From Psychrobacillus antarcticus (GTDB lineage Bacteria; Bacillota; Bacilli; Bacillales_A; Planococcaceae): a DNA stretch of 64,000 nt. This document shows, in pieces, positions 15,875-23,380 of the stretch. Made by a program: the position numbers and the translations under genes. The stretch lies in assembly GCF_029533155.1 (NCBI RefSeq), contig NZ_JAIZDB010000037.1, positions 1 through 64,000 of the forward strand, written 5' to 3'. The stretch's first letter is position 1; each line of letters starts with the position of its first letter. The notes under the pieces were generated by a model. The model made no database searches. It saw only the letters and a program-made list of their open reading frames with translations, and was not told the DNA's origin.

Positions 15875-15879
15875 TAACG

Positions 15880-15904
15880 GGTTCCGTTACCTATCGCAAA
15901 CATT
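15880..15904 (-). repeat. inverted-repeat end AACGGGTTCCGTTACC, left outer copy
   Basis: A 25-base sequence starting AACGGGTTCCGTTACCTATC directly after hmoB occurs in inverted orientation at 23517-23541, just before ecsB. A variant is at 16537. The two outer copies bracket the whole accessory block between hmoB and ecsB. Confidence 0.7.
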
Positions 15905-15920
15905 AAAATGTAAGTTAAAA

Positions 15921-15960
15921 TGACTATTAAATTGCATAGCAATTTGTAGTCGTTTTTTTA
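15921..15960 (+). terminator. hmoB terminator
   Basis: Arms GACTATTAAATTGC and GCAATTTGTAGTC (one bulge/mismatch) are followed by seven T on the plus strand, about 50 bases after the hmoB stop. Confidence 0.75.
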
Positions 15961-16299
15961 TTGATATAAAGCGACTTTCGTACGTTTAAAGTTTGAATTT
16001 GCAGGGTAAATTTTGCCCTAAACTATTAGCTAACAACAGCTGGTGTATGGTTATTTTAATGTGCTTATTTGTATGCAAATTGTTAGACGAAGAATTATGA
16101 AATATGAAACCTTTCTCTTGATTTTATAAAGTATTCCGAATACTTGTATTAAAATAAATACAGTGATTGTGAAAGTGTTTACTGTGCGAAAAGTTTCCTT
16201 ATAAGTGCCAAAGTACGAAATAGGAGAATTGCTAAAACGCAATAATAACTGATTAATTGAAACTCGGAATGAAAGCCGTCATGTTGGGCTGAAACGAGT

Positions 16300-16442
16300 T
16301 ATCTGATACTCCTACATGCATGAAATAGTAGTAGCCTGAATATCACGAAAGCATTTTATCTCCAGGCGATGTATTATCGAAAGAGATATATTACGTCTTC
16401 CAGATGCAGATGAACCAAATAATATCAGTGTAACAAATTAAA
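16300..16442 (+). pseudogene. possible decayed coding remnant
   Basis: Between 15961 and 16535 there is no intact gene. Joining frames across two small shifts gives a peptide like MHEIVVA + PEYHESILSPGDVLSKEI + LRLPDADEPNNISVTN and a TAA at 16440, followed by a good terminator. The residue pattern looks like protein, but I cannot name it and the frameshifts are inferred from plausibility only. Confidence 0.3.
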
Positions 16443-16445
16443 ACA

Positions 16446-16470
16446 AAAAAACGCCTTTATGGCGTTTTTT
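16446..16470 (+). terminator. terminator after the remnant
   Basis: AAAAACGCC-TTTAT-GGCGTTTTT with T-runs on both sides, so it could act in both directions. Confidence 0.7.
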
Positions 16471-16535
16471 TAAAAAAATTTGTTGACGAAATATTTTTGC
16501 GAGTTATTTACTCATAAAAAAAGCTATTCTACGAG

Positions 16536-16705
16536 TAACGGGATCCGTTACCTATACCAAACTTAGAATTTACACACAAAAATACTAATGAAAATGAATA
16601 ACTAATTGCACCGCAATTGCGGTGATTTTTATATATAAAAAATAAAAAGCCCAGTTCATTGAACTGAGCTATACCTTGTATTTATTTTGAACGCTTATTG
16701 AACTA
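16536..16705. repeat. left arm of ~165-base inverted repeat flanking the cassette block
   Basis: Starts AACGGGATCCGTTACC, continues through AATTTACACACAA, a GCACCGCAATTGCGGTG hairpin, an AGCCCAGTTCA-GAACTG hairpin, and TTGTATTTATTTTGAACGC, ending CTTATTGAACTA. The same ordered parts occur on the other strand at 23381-23541. Together the arms enclose 16.7-23.4 kb. Confidence 0.75.
16648..16670 (-). terminator. terminator of the sigma/anti-sigma operon
   Basis: AGCTCAGTTC and GAACTGGGCT arms on the minus strand are followed by TTTTTATTTTTT. It lies inside the left inverted-repeat arm, about 60 bases past the anti-sigma stop. Confidence 0.7.
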
Positions 16706-16731
16706 AAACAGCCATTTGTTTATTATTATTT

Positions 16732-17682
16732 TCACTTAAGTTGGCTCCACATTTTTGAAAACACGCCCTCATTCATTTCAAAATACACACCCATAAATCC
16801 ATAATAGATATACCCATCTTTGAGAAGAGTGAGTCTAACCCTTGAACCGTCATTTAAGTTAATAGTTAGTTCCCTGAAGTCCTCGTTGTTTCGAGAATTA
16901 CTTATTGGGTCTGAGTTTTGTTCACGAAGAAGAGGCTTTACCTTTTTCAGTTCTTCTAGAAAGGTATTCAATACTACCATATCTGAAAGAGGCTTATAAT
17001 TTTCAATTTCGTTATCCCAATCACTGAAGATTCTCCACTGTGCAGAGGATACATTACCAACCATATTTAATTTACTAAACACATCCTCACCACTACTTAT
17101 TGTTAATCCGTTAAGATTTTCATAAAACTCTGCGTATTGCTTACTATCCTGTTCTTCGTAAGTCATTATCCTAAAGTCTTTATCGTAGCCTTTTACAGAA
17201 TAAACATCTATTTTTCCAATTGTAGAAGCAAACTCTTCATCATAGGCTTCTTGCTTACTCCATTCATCAATTGTTCCTTTAGTAGTTCCGAGTTTATCGC
17301 CTATAATAGCTTTTGCATCTTCTGCATCTATCTCCGTCCTTGTTTGGGTATAAATTTTCCCGTTATATATAATTAAGCCAATCATATCTGCACTTGAAGT
17401 GTCTTCGGGTAATTGAATAGCTGGGATTTCCACACTTCCATCTTTATTAACAACGAGTACATCTTGATTGCCTGTTATACCATCTGGGGTAACGTTATTA
17501 AATAAGGTGAATGCTCCAACAGACACAAGTAAAGTAGCTGCAATACCGATTCCTTTTACATTAAATCTTTTTCTATCGTTTTTCATTTCTTGCTTTACTT
17601 GAGAAACACCCATTTCACTTCTTTCACTCAGTTCTTTTGGTATTTCAATTTTATTCATTTCTTGTTTAATCCTATTACTCAT
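16732..17682 (-). CDS. putative membrane-anchored anti-sigma factor
   Basis: A 316-residue protein with a basic cytosolic N-terminal segment of about 45 residues (SNRIKQEMNKIEIPKELSERSEMGVSQVKQEMKN is the helical start), a single membrane segment (GIGIAATLLVSVGAFTLF, about 48-65), and an external domain of about 250 residues. This layout matches anti-sigma factors of the RsiV/RsiX type, which hold an ECF sigma factor at the membrane until an external signal causes cleavage. The ATG at 17682 is 9 bases after AAAGGAG. It overlaps the sigma gene by 8 bases, so the two are translationally coupled. The external domain is not one I can name. Confidence 0.8.
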   Translation of the reverse strand: MSNRIKQEMNKIEIPKELSERSEMGVSQVKQEMKNDRKRFNVKGIGIAATLLVSVGAFTLFNNVTPDGITGNQDVLVVNKDGSVEIPAIQLPEDTSSADMIGLIIYNGKIYTQTRTEIDAEDAKAIIGDKLGTTKGTIDEWSKQEAYDEEFASTIGKIDVYSVKGYDKDFRIMTYEEQDSKQYAEFYENLNGLTISSGEDVFSKLNMVGNVSSAQWRIFSDWDNEIENYKPLSDMVVLNTFLEELKKVKPLLREQNSDPISNSRNNEDFRELTINLNDGSRVRLTLLKDGYIYYGFMGVYFEMNEGVFSKMWSQLK

Positions 17683-18199
17683 ATAAATCATCTCCTTTCA
17701 AATTTTTACGGAGTTTGTCTAAAGCTCTATATAAAATTGTTTTTGTAGTACCTAATGGAATATCCAATGTTTCTGATATCTCTTTGAAAGTTAGGTCTTC
17801 GTAAAATCTTAAAATAACAACACTCTTTTCTCCTTCATTTAATTGTTCGATTAAATCACGAACCGTAATTTCTAAAATTATATCTTCTTCGTTTACATCA
17901 TCCGATAAATTTCCCTCGAGTTCCGGCTTTAATTGAACCACTTTTGTCTGTTTTCGAACTAAGTCTAGTGAACAGTTAACCGCTATTCTAATTAACCAAG
18001 TTTTAAAATATTTAGGTTCTTTTAGATTTTTTATTGTTTTGAATGAACGATATGCTGTTTCTTGAACCACATCAAGTGCATCGCTTTGATTTTTCACATA
18101 CACAAAAGCCATTCTATAAATATCTTGTTCATATTTCTGAAATAATGCCAAAAACGCTTTATCGTCACCTTTTTGAGCTTTCTTTACTAAATTTAGCAA
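17675..18199 (-). CDS. ECF-type RNA polymerase sigma factor
   Basis: A 174-residue ECF sigma factor. Region 2 (about residues 10-80) has FLALFQKYEQDIYRMAFVYVKN, the core-binding and -10 recognition part DALDVVQETAYRSFKTIKNL, and FKTWLIRIAVNCSLDLVRK. Region 4 (about 105-170) has GEKSVVILRFYEDLTFKEIS and the helix-turn-helix ETLDIPLGTTKTILYRALDKLRKN. It starts with TTG, 10 bases after AAGGAGG. It resembles SigV-type factors. A CGTCTAAT stretch about 40 bases upstream could be the -10 box of a self-activated promoter, but no matching -35 is clear. Cognate anti-sigma gene follows directly. Confidence 0.92.
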   Translation of the reverse strand: MLNLVKKAQKGDDKAFLALFQKYEQDIYRMAFVYVKNQSDALDVVQETAYRSFKTIKNLKEPKYFKTWLIRIAVNCSLDLVRKQTKVVQLKPELEGNLSDDVNEEDIILEITVRDLIEQLNEGEKSVVILRFYEDLTFKEISETLDIPLGTTKTILYRALDKLRKNLKGDDLYE

Positions 18200-18360
18200 T
18201 CAATAACCACCTCCTTATTCCCTTTCACCTATTAGACGGATAATTTATTCTTTTGGCTTTAGTTTTTTTATTTTTTCTAAAAAAATATATGTCATCTCCA
18301 CAAAACTGCTTCTTTAGTTCAATAAAAAAGGCTTTACTTCTTTTTGAAGTAAAGAACCCG

Positions 18361-18597
18361 TTAGTGAAAAACATTAAAAGTATCGATGAAAACAAAAAGG
18401 ATGATAGCAGATACAAGAAAAGATATTACTGCAGTTGTCTTTCGTTTTTCTTTTAGTTCAGATATCCCTGCAACCAATGCCATTGCACCAAAGAAAAACA
18501 TTATATAGGGCATTACCTGGTTATCACCAGTTATGAGTGAGTACACAGATAAACTGAATACAATTCCCCCAAAAATAGCCATCAAAATTTTCAACAA
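18361..18597 (-). CDS. DUF3953 / YczI-like membrane protein
   Basis: A 78-residue membrane protein with three hydrophobic segments: ILMAIFGGIVFSLSVYSLI, MPYIMFFFGAMALVAGISEL and AVISFLVSAIILFVFI, joined by a short basic loop KEKRK. Length and order match the YczI (DUF3953) family of Bacillus, function unknown. It begins with tandem TTG codons and the ribosome binding site is weak (GGTGG), so an ATG at 18582 is an alternative start. It occupies its own unit between two copies of the GTTAG repeat termini. Confidence 0.7.
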   Translation of the reverse strand: MLKILMAIFGGIVFSLSVYSLITGDNQVMPYIMFFFGAMALVAGISELKEKRKTTAVISFLVSAIILFVFIDTFNVFH

Positions 18598-18662
18598 ATA
18601 ATACCACCGCCTCTGGTTGTTACTTCTCCATATATATTCGAAGTTCCTTTCACCAAATGCTG

Positions 18663-18763
18663 CGTTAGGTCAATAAGAAAAAGGCTTTACTCCTTCTTGA
18701 AGTAAAGCACGACGTTAGTTTAATAAGAACAGAGACGCTTATTCAACAATCGCACCCGATTGT
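18663..18763 (+). repeat. tandem cassette termini with hairpins
   Basis: CGTTAGGTCAATAAG (18663-18677), a GGCTTTACT-AGTAAAGC hairpin, then CGTTAGTTTAATAAGAA (18713-18729), CGCTTATTCAAC and a CAACAATCG-CACC-CGATTGTTG hairpin follow one another. Similar material is at 18310-18360 and at 21809-21860. They look like end-to-end boundaries of inserted units. The hairpin reading CAACAATCG may stop transcription of the gene at 18803. Confidence 0.65.
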
Positions 18764-18802
18764 TGAAGTTCCCACTCAATTTATGACAACAGGCTATAAT
18801 TC

Positions 18803-19465
18803 TCATTTGAACACATCAAAAACTTTACTTTCACCATCTTCATACGGGCAATTAACAATTTGTAGGTATTTCATTTCCCAGTATGAGGAGCGTAAATATA
18901 TAAATGAATTATCCAATTCTACAATATTGTGACTCGTATCATATTGTAAATCGTCGTATTGCTCATGATAACCAGGTACTTCAATGGTTTTAGGACTATA
19001 CAAATTTGATGGTTGTTGAGTAGTTTTTTTGATTACTCTAGTACTAATATCGTATTGATGAGTATATATAAATTCATTAGACGACATAGACATATCATCA
19101 TTTCCAATAAAGATTGTTGTACCATCTTGCGATACAGATGCCATCATCATTGTGATGCCATATGACTTAATATGCTCATATGAAATTCGATTAGTAACTA
19201 TTAAATCTTGGATATTATATACGAATACTCCAAATGTCCCCTGCATAACCACTATGTTGTTATCGGCATATAAAAGTTGGGGCATTTCGGCACCAATATT
19301 CATTTGTTCAATGTCAGACATGTCTACCGCTAATTCTTCACCCTCAGGTAAGGTAACTTTTTCATTACCAGGATCCTTTGCAGCATGCTCTGTTTCTGGA
19401 CCCACAATTGGACCTTTTAGAAAAGATAAGCTTAATATGAGAAAAATAATTGCAGCAGAAGCCAA
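18803..19465 (-). CDS. hypothetical membrane-anchored protein, possibly frameshifted at the 5' end
   Basis: A 220-residue frame with an N-terminal membrane segment (ASAAIIFLILSLSFL) and an external domain of about 190 residues with several beta strands; no family recognised. The listed TTG start has no ribosome binding site. In the same frame the sequence stays open upstream (FYQKSRKFNPVYWTVLASAA) but without a start, while an ATG in another frame near 19533 gives MTRPTSQILSKIEK. Removing one G near 19494 would join them into one natural-looking N terminus. It may therefore be a broken gene or have an unusual start. Confidence 0.5.
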   Translation of the reverse strand: MASAAIIFLILSLSFLKGPIVGPETEHAAKDPGNEKVTLPEGEELAVDMSDIEQMNIGAEMPQLLYADNNIVVMQGTFGVFVYNIQDLIVTNRISYEHIKSYGITMMMASVSQDGTTIFIGNDDMSMSSNEFIYTHQYDISTRVIKKTTQQPSNLYSPKTIEVPGYHEQYDDLQYDTSHNIVELDNSFIYLRSSYWEMKYLQIVNCPYEDGESKVFDVFK

Positions 19466-19632
19466 AACTGTCCAATATACGGGATTAAACTTTCTCGATT
19501 TTTGATAAAATTTGAGATGTCGGGCGAGTCATCGCCAAATACACAAATTAAGGTATTATATCACAAGTTTACCATAATTGACAAGTGGGAAGGTATTTGC
19601 TTTCCAGAAAAAATTATCACTATAAACGATTC

Positions 19633-19648
19633 CTTATTGAACTAACCG
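19633..19648 (-). repeat. cassette terminus CTTATTGAACTAACCG
   Basis: Sixteen-base copy of the recurrent terminus in inverted orientation relative to the copies at 20438, 21809 and 23228. The intron-like element begins four bases away. Confidence 0.65.
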
Positions 19649-19651
19649 TTA

Positions 19652-20436
19652 GTAATAGGTAAGCATTTGAAGTTATCTCCAGCTTTTCCCCTGCTCCACA
19701 CGGAACGTGACAGTTTCCCGTCATTCCGCGTTCCTTCTAGCGATGGTTTTAGTCATTATAAGTTTCAAGTTACTCTTCCTCGAAGAGCTTGCACTATGGC
19801 ATCATTTTGCTATGAAATGATGTTCCCACGTTCTTACCCGACCGGTGCAATGCACAGCTGAAAAATAATTATTACCTATCGCTAGACTTGGGGCTGTTCC
19901 TCCACCTTGATTATAGAGGTTTCACTGGTCGTACCCCTACAAATGCATTTTGCCATAAGGCTTATAGCAACCGTTTCGGGTGACAGCCCTTGAATCAACG
20001 TTCCTTACTTTCCAAGTACCTTACAACGTAGCTATACATGCTAAACGTAGGTGCTTCCTTTAAGCATGTGAACTGGATACCGCCATTGTTCGGTATAGTG
20101 TATTTCAGAGGGTGCATTTTTACTTTACACCATTCACCCCATCGTAGGATGGTACACAAGTTTCCTCCTGTTCTAACTTTAGACCCCTACCTTCGGAAGT
20201 TCGTCCGTTCCTTTATGTAGGAACTATTCTCACCATATTTAGTTTTTCAGCCATGCGGTCTGTGCTTCACACCCCATGACCAGTCAATCAGGACGCATGC
20301 AGGAGTATTGATGGGATAGTTTCAGGAAACATGGCCCCATCATTCCTATCCTCCGTTGTAAAGTTAAAATTTTTTTTAATAAATCTCCTGTATTTTCACG
20401 CCAGAAGGCGCTTATAACAGAACTTGTCGCGCGCAT
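19652..20436 (-). mobile_element. ORF-less group II intron-like element, copy A (785 nt)
   Basis: On the minus strand the element begins ATGCGCGCGACAAG, close to the group II 5' consensus GUGYG but with G1 changed to A, and ends ACCTATTAC. Near the 3' end a GGAACG...GGGAAAC...CGTTCC hairpin looks like domain V, followed by a short domain VI-like stem. No reverse transcriptase frame exists; small plus-strand frames of 60-64 codons are antisense shadows. Nearly identical to copy B except for a deletion of about 60 nt. It lies exactly between two cassette termini. Confidence 0.7.
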
Positions 20437-20437
20437 C

Positions 20438-20454
20438 CGTTAGTTGAATAAGAA
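20438..20454 (+). repeat. cassette terminus CGTTAGTTGAATAAGAA
   Basis: Left end of a 522-base unit that carries one VOC gene and ends with the inverted copy TTCTTCAACTAACCG at 20945-20959. Confidence 0.7.
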
Positions 20455-20539
20455 AATTAAGTGAAAATTTTATTTTTAGAAGGAAGATTGTTATAGAGTG
20501 TAGAATATATATAATAATACCAAAAATAGGGGGACTAAT

Positions 20540-20902
20540 ATGAAAAGTGAAGTTTGTGTTATAAGTATTTACGTGCCAAATTTAAACAAAGCAATCGACT
20601 TTTATACTAATATTTTAGGTTTTGAAATAAACGAACAGTATGGCCCTAAGATTGTGTCACTTGTACACGGAGAGTTACCACTTGTTTTAGAAGAGAAGGA
20701 TAATGCAACCTATAATCAAGATATTTCAGGAGTTGTATTAGGATTGCAAACCGAAGATATTTATGAAAAAGTTAAATTCTTAAAAGAGAAAGAAGTGAAT
20801 TTTATTATAGACGAACCAACTAATTGTCCTCCAGGAAAATATATTAGTTTTAGAGACCCCTTCGGAAATATTTTAGAATACCTCCAATTTGAAAATTTAT
20901 AA
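20540..20902 (+). CDS. VOC superfamily protein (glyoxalase/bleomycin-resistance fold)
   Basis: A 120-residue vicinal-oxygen-chelate protein made of two beta-alpha-beta-beta-beta modules: VISIYVPNLNKAIDFYTNILGFEI in the first and DIYEKVKFLKEKEVNFI plus YISFRDPFGNILEYLQF in the second. The final Glu of NILEYLQF is the usual metal ligand. Substrate unknown: such proteins are lyases, dioxygenases or drug-binding resistance proteins. AGGGGG precedes the ATG. Alone on the plus strand within a 522-base unit bounded by inverted GTTAGTTGAA termini and by intron-like copies on both sides, which marks it as a mobile single-gene cassette (inference). Confidence 0.85.
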   Translation: MKSEVCVISIYVPNLNKAIDFYTNILGFEINEQYGPKIVSLVHGELPLVLEEKDNATYNQDISGVVLGLQTEDIYEKVKFLKEKEVNFIIDEPTNCPPGKYISFRDPFGNILEYLQFENL

Positions 20903-20911
20903 CAAGTATAG

Positions 20912-20940
20912 AAAATCCAACATAATTGTTGGATTTTTTT
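20912..20940 (+). terminator. terminator of VOC gene
   Basis: AAAATCCAACA-TAAT-TGTTGGATTTT followed by further T, 10 bases past the stop codon. Confidence 0.85.
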
Positions 20941-20944
20941 TGTC

Positions 20945-20959
20945 TTCTTCAACTAACCG
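20945..20959 (-). repeat. cassette terminus TTCTTCAACTAACCG
   Basis: Right end of the VOC unit; reverse complement of the terminus at 20438-20454 with two small differences. The group II-like copy B begins four bases later. Confidence 0.7.
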
Positions 20960-20962
20960 TTA

Positions 20963-21807
20963 GTAATAGGTAAGCGTTTGAAGTTATCTCTAGCTTTTCC
21001 CCTACTCCGCACGGAACGTGACAGTTTCCCTTCATTCCGCGTTCCATCTAGCGATGGTTTTAGTCATTATAAGTTTCAAGTTACTCTTCCTCGAAGAGCT
21101 TGCACTATGGCATCATTTTGCTATGAAATGATGTTCCCACGTTCTTACCCGACCGGTGCAATGCACAGCTGAAAAATAATTATTACCTATCGCTAGACTT
21201 GGGGCTGTTCCTCCACCTTGATTATAGAGGTTTCACTGGTCGTACCCCTACAAATGCATTTTGCCATAAAGCTTTATAGCAACCGTTTCGGGTGACAGCC
21301 CTTGAATCAACGTTCCTTACTTTCCAAGTACCTTACAACGTAGCTATACATGCTAAACGTAGGTGCTTCCTTTAAGCCTGTGAACTGGATACCGCCATTG
21401 TTCGGTATAGTGTATTTCAGAGGGTGCATTTTAACTTTACACCATTCACCCCATCGTAGGATGGTACACAAGTTTCCTCGTGTTCTAACTTTAGACCCGT
21501 ACCTTAGGAAGTTCGTCAGTTCCTTTATGTAAGAACTATTCTCACCATATCTAGTTTTTCAGCCATGCGGTCTATCCTTCGGCATACCTTTTCCACAAGG
21601 ATGGCTTCAGCCTAGTTCAACCGAATCTACCTGTGCTTCACACCCCATGACCAGTCAATCAGGACGCATGCAGGAGTATTGATGGGATAGTTTCAGGAAA
21701 CTTGGCTCCATCATTCCTATCCTCCGTTGTAAAGTTAAAATTTATTTTAATAAATCTCCTGTATTTTCACGCCAGAAGGTGCTTATAACAGAACTTGTCT
21801 CGCGCAC
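20963..21807 (-). mobile_element. ORF-less group II intron-like element, copy B (845 nt)
   Basis: Best preserved copy. Minus strand starts GTGCGCGAGACAAG (perfect GUGCG) and ends ACCTATTAC. Domain V-like hairpin lies at about 21002-21043 (ends near the 3' terminus), with GGGAAAC tetraloop region. Copy A lacks a 60-base segment found here at about 21568-21630. No reverse transcriptase is encoded, so movement would need a protein from elsewhere. Flanks repeat the same CTAACGG / TAACGG sequence as copy A. Confidence 0.7.
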
Positions 21808-21808
21808 C

Positions 21809-21862
21809 CGTTAGTTTAATAAGAACAGCGACGCTAATTGAACAATCGTGCCCGATTGTTCA
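21809..21862 (+). repeat. cassette terminus and hairpin before second VOC gene
   Basis: CGTTAGTTTAATAAGAA at 21809-21825, followed by CGACGCTAATTGAAC and a GAACAATCG-TGCC-CGATTGTTC hairpin. The same order is found at 18713-18763. The hairpin is just after the VOC stop codon on the minus strand and may end its transcript. Confidence 0.65.
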
Positions 21863-21866
21863 ACAG

Positions 21867-22262
21867 TTAAGGTGCTACAAGTTCCACTTTTATTCTGTCT
21901 GGATCCTCAAAGTAAACAGCGTAATGGTCAGCTCCTCCAACGAATGGATTCTGCTTTGTATAAAGTATGGTAACTCCTTTATTTATTAATTTCTTAGTCA
22001 TTTCATCAACTTGTTGGCGTGAATCAGCATGAAATGCTAAATGATTTAAACCTACTCGACATCTATGATATTGGACATCCATAAATCTTTCTTCTGCTTG
22101 AACAAAAACGATATAGGTATCCTCTATCTTCCAACTTTGTCCACTTTCCCATTCTTGAAAGGAACTGTATCCCAATTCTTCAAGAAACCACCCCCAAAAA
22201 TCAATTGACCTTTTTATATCAGAAACATATATCTCAATGTGGTGAAGCAATCCCTTTGACAA
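21867..22262 (-). CDS. VOC superfamily protein
   Basis: A 131-residue VOC protein. Motifs are LLHHIEIYVSDIKRSIDFWGWFLEELGY (first module with metal-ligand His), VGLNHLAFHADSRQQVDEMTKKLINKG (second module with His) and HYAVYFEDPDRIKVELVAP (final Glu). This H/H/E pattern suits a metal-binding lyase or resistance protein; the substrate is not evident. It starts with TTG, 8 bases after AAGGAGG. Same strand as the GNAT gene upstream and lying in the same accessory unit. Confidence 0.88.
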   Translation of the reverse strand: MSKGLLHHIEIYVSDIKRSIDFWGWFLEELGYSSFQEWESGQSWKIEDTYIVFVQAEERFMDVQYHRCRVGLNHLAFHADSRQQVDEMTKKLINKGVTILYTKQNPFVGGADHYAVYFEDPDRIKVELVAP

Positions 22263-22367
22263 GAAATAGCCCTCCTTTCTTTACTCAATCAAATAACCCG
22301 ATAGGTGAACACAAGTTGAACAAGAAAAACTATCCTGCAGCAATCTTCTTTTATTGGACTCTTGCTG

Positions 22368-22907
22368 CTAATTCGCGTCGGCAGCCATGCTGAAGTATTT
22401 ATCTGATGTCAAACTATATTTGTTTACCAAACCTTGTTCTTTCCATTCAATTTGCCCATCGTATTGCATATCGATTTTTTGTAAAATTCTTTCGGATGCA
22501 ATATTCTTGGGATTTACCGCAGAAACAAGTATTTTAAGTTTCAGTGTCTCAAAGGCATATGGTAAAGTAGCCATTGCTGCTTCTTGCCCAAAACCCTTTC
22601 CCCACGCACTTCGATTATATCCGTAACATATTTCAGTACCGTTCAGTAACTCACAATACTTAAATCCACAATATCCAATATACATCCCTGTTGATTTCTC
22701 AATGACGGAAAAGAACTTACTATCACTCAATTCAAACCTATCGCACACCTTTTTACGAATAGCTAATGTTTCATCGTAACTTAATTTAATAACGCCACCT
22801 GTATATTTCTTTGCCTCTGGGTCGTTATTCATCTCCCAATACTCGTCAAAATCCTCTATACTTGGAGGTCTTATTATTAATCTCGCTGTTTCTATTTCCA
22901 ATTTCAT
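22368..22907 (-). CDS. GNAT family N-acetyltransferase
   Basis: A 179-residue acetyltransferase of the RimJ/RimL type. N-terminal LEIETARLIIRPPSIEDFDEYW is typical. The acetyl-CoA site is seen as GYNRSAWGKGFGQEAAMATLPYAFETLKLKIL (motif A) followed by VSAVNPKNIASERILQKIDMQYDG (motif B). The ATG at 22907 follows GGGGGTG; an in-frame ATG at 22940 lacks a site. Possible targets are ribosomal protein N termini or small molecules such as antibiotics. Gene content of this kind is common in cassette arrays. Confidence 0.87.
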   Translation of the reverse strand: MKLEIETARLIIRPPSIEDFDEYWEMNNDPEAKKYTGGVIKLSYDETLAIRKKVCDRFELSDSKFFSVIEKSTGMYIGYCGFKYCELLNGTEICYGYNRSAWGKGFGQEAAMATLPYAFETLKLKILVSAVNPKNIASERILQKIDMQYDGQIEWKEQGLVNKYSLTSDKYFSMAADAN

Positions 22908-22948
22908 TTCACCCCCAAAAATATTAATAATCTTTATCATTATAAACT

Positions 22949-23226
22949 AGGAACTATTCTCACCCATATTTAGTTTTTCAGTCATGCGGTCTATCCTTCG
23001 GCATACCTTCTCCATAAGAATGGCTTCAGCCTAGTTCAACCGAATCTACCTGTGTTTCACATCCCATGACCAGTCAATCGCGACGCATGCAGGAGTATTG
23101 ATGGGATAGTTTCAGGAAACATGGCTCCGTCATTCCTATCCTCCGATGTAAAGTTGAAATTTTTTTATATAAATCTCCTGTATTTTCATGCCAGAAGGTG
23201 CTTATAACAGAATTTGTCGCGCGCAC
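22949..23226 (-). mobile_element. truncated group II intron-like element, copy C (5' part, 278 nt)
   Basis: Same sequence as the 5' third of copy B, starting GTGCGCGCGACAAA at 23226 and breaking off at the AGGAACTATTCTCACC point. Everything 3' of that, including the domain V-like hairpin, is missing, so it cannot be active. The break lies about 40 bases from the GNAT start, so the GNAT unit probably replaced the missing part. Confidence 0.7.
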
Positions 23227-23227
23227 C

Positions 23228-23244
23228 CGTTAGCTAAATAAGAA
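23228..23244 (+). repeat. cassette terminus CGTTAGCTAAATAAGAA
   Basis: Further copy of the recurrent terminus, directly beyond the 5' end of intron-like copy C. Confidence 0.65.
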
Positions 23245-23297
23245 TTATCTATTTATTTTGCATAAGAAAAATTTTAAGGGGTTATTGTTTTCTTCTT

Positions 23298-23369
23298 CTA
23301 CCCCTTCATCTTCTTCACAAATCTCTTCAACTGGAAAGCCATCGTGATAAGGAAGAGAAGGTACTTAAA
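23298..23369 (-). pseudogene. possible 3' remnant of a membrane protein gene
   Basis: An open stretch without a start reads FKYLLFLITMAFQLKRFV then KKMKG and stop, like the last membrane segment and basic tail of a membrane protein. It is cut off by the cassette boundary near 23372. A second frame (PYHDGFPVEEICEEDEG) is also open here, so the call is tentative. Confidence 0.25.
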
Positions 23370-23380
23370 CTATCGGGTGC

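Noticed and set aside
16051-16242. 63-codon minus-strand frame after hmoB
   Set aside because: No ribosome binding site and low-complexity hydrophobic composition; taken as chance.
18713-18763. Identification of the cassette termini as true integron attC sites
   Set aside because: Core sequences do not match RYYYAAC / GTTRRRY exactly and no integron integrase is in the window; kept only as a hypothesis.
18300-18764. Possible CRISPR array from recurring GTTAG sequences
   Set aside because: The copies are in both orientations, spacing is irregular and genes lie between them; they are element termini.
19667-20220. Small plus-strand frames of 60-64 codons, repeated at 20978-21532
   Set aside because: They repeat because they lie antisense in the two intron-like copies; they have no ribosome binding site and differ only by RNA-level changes.
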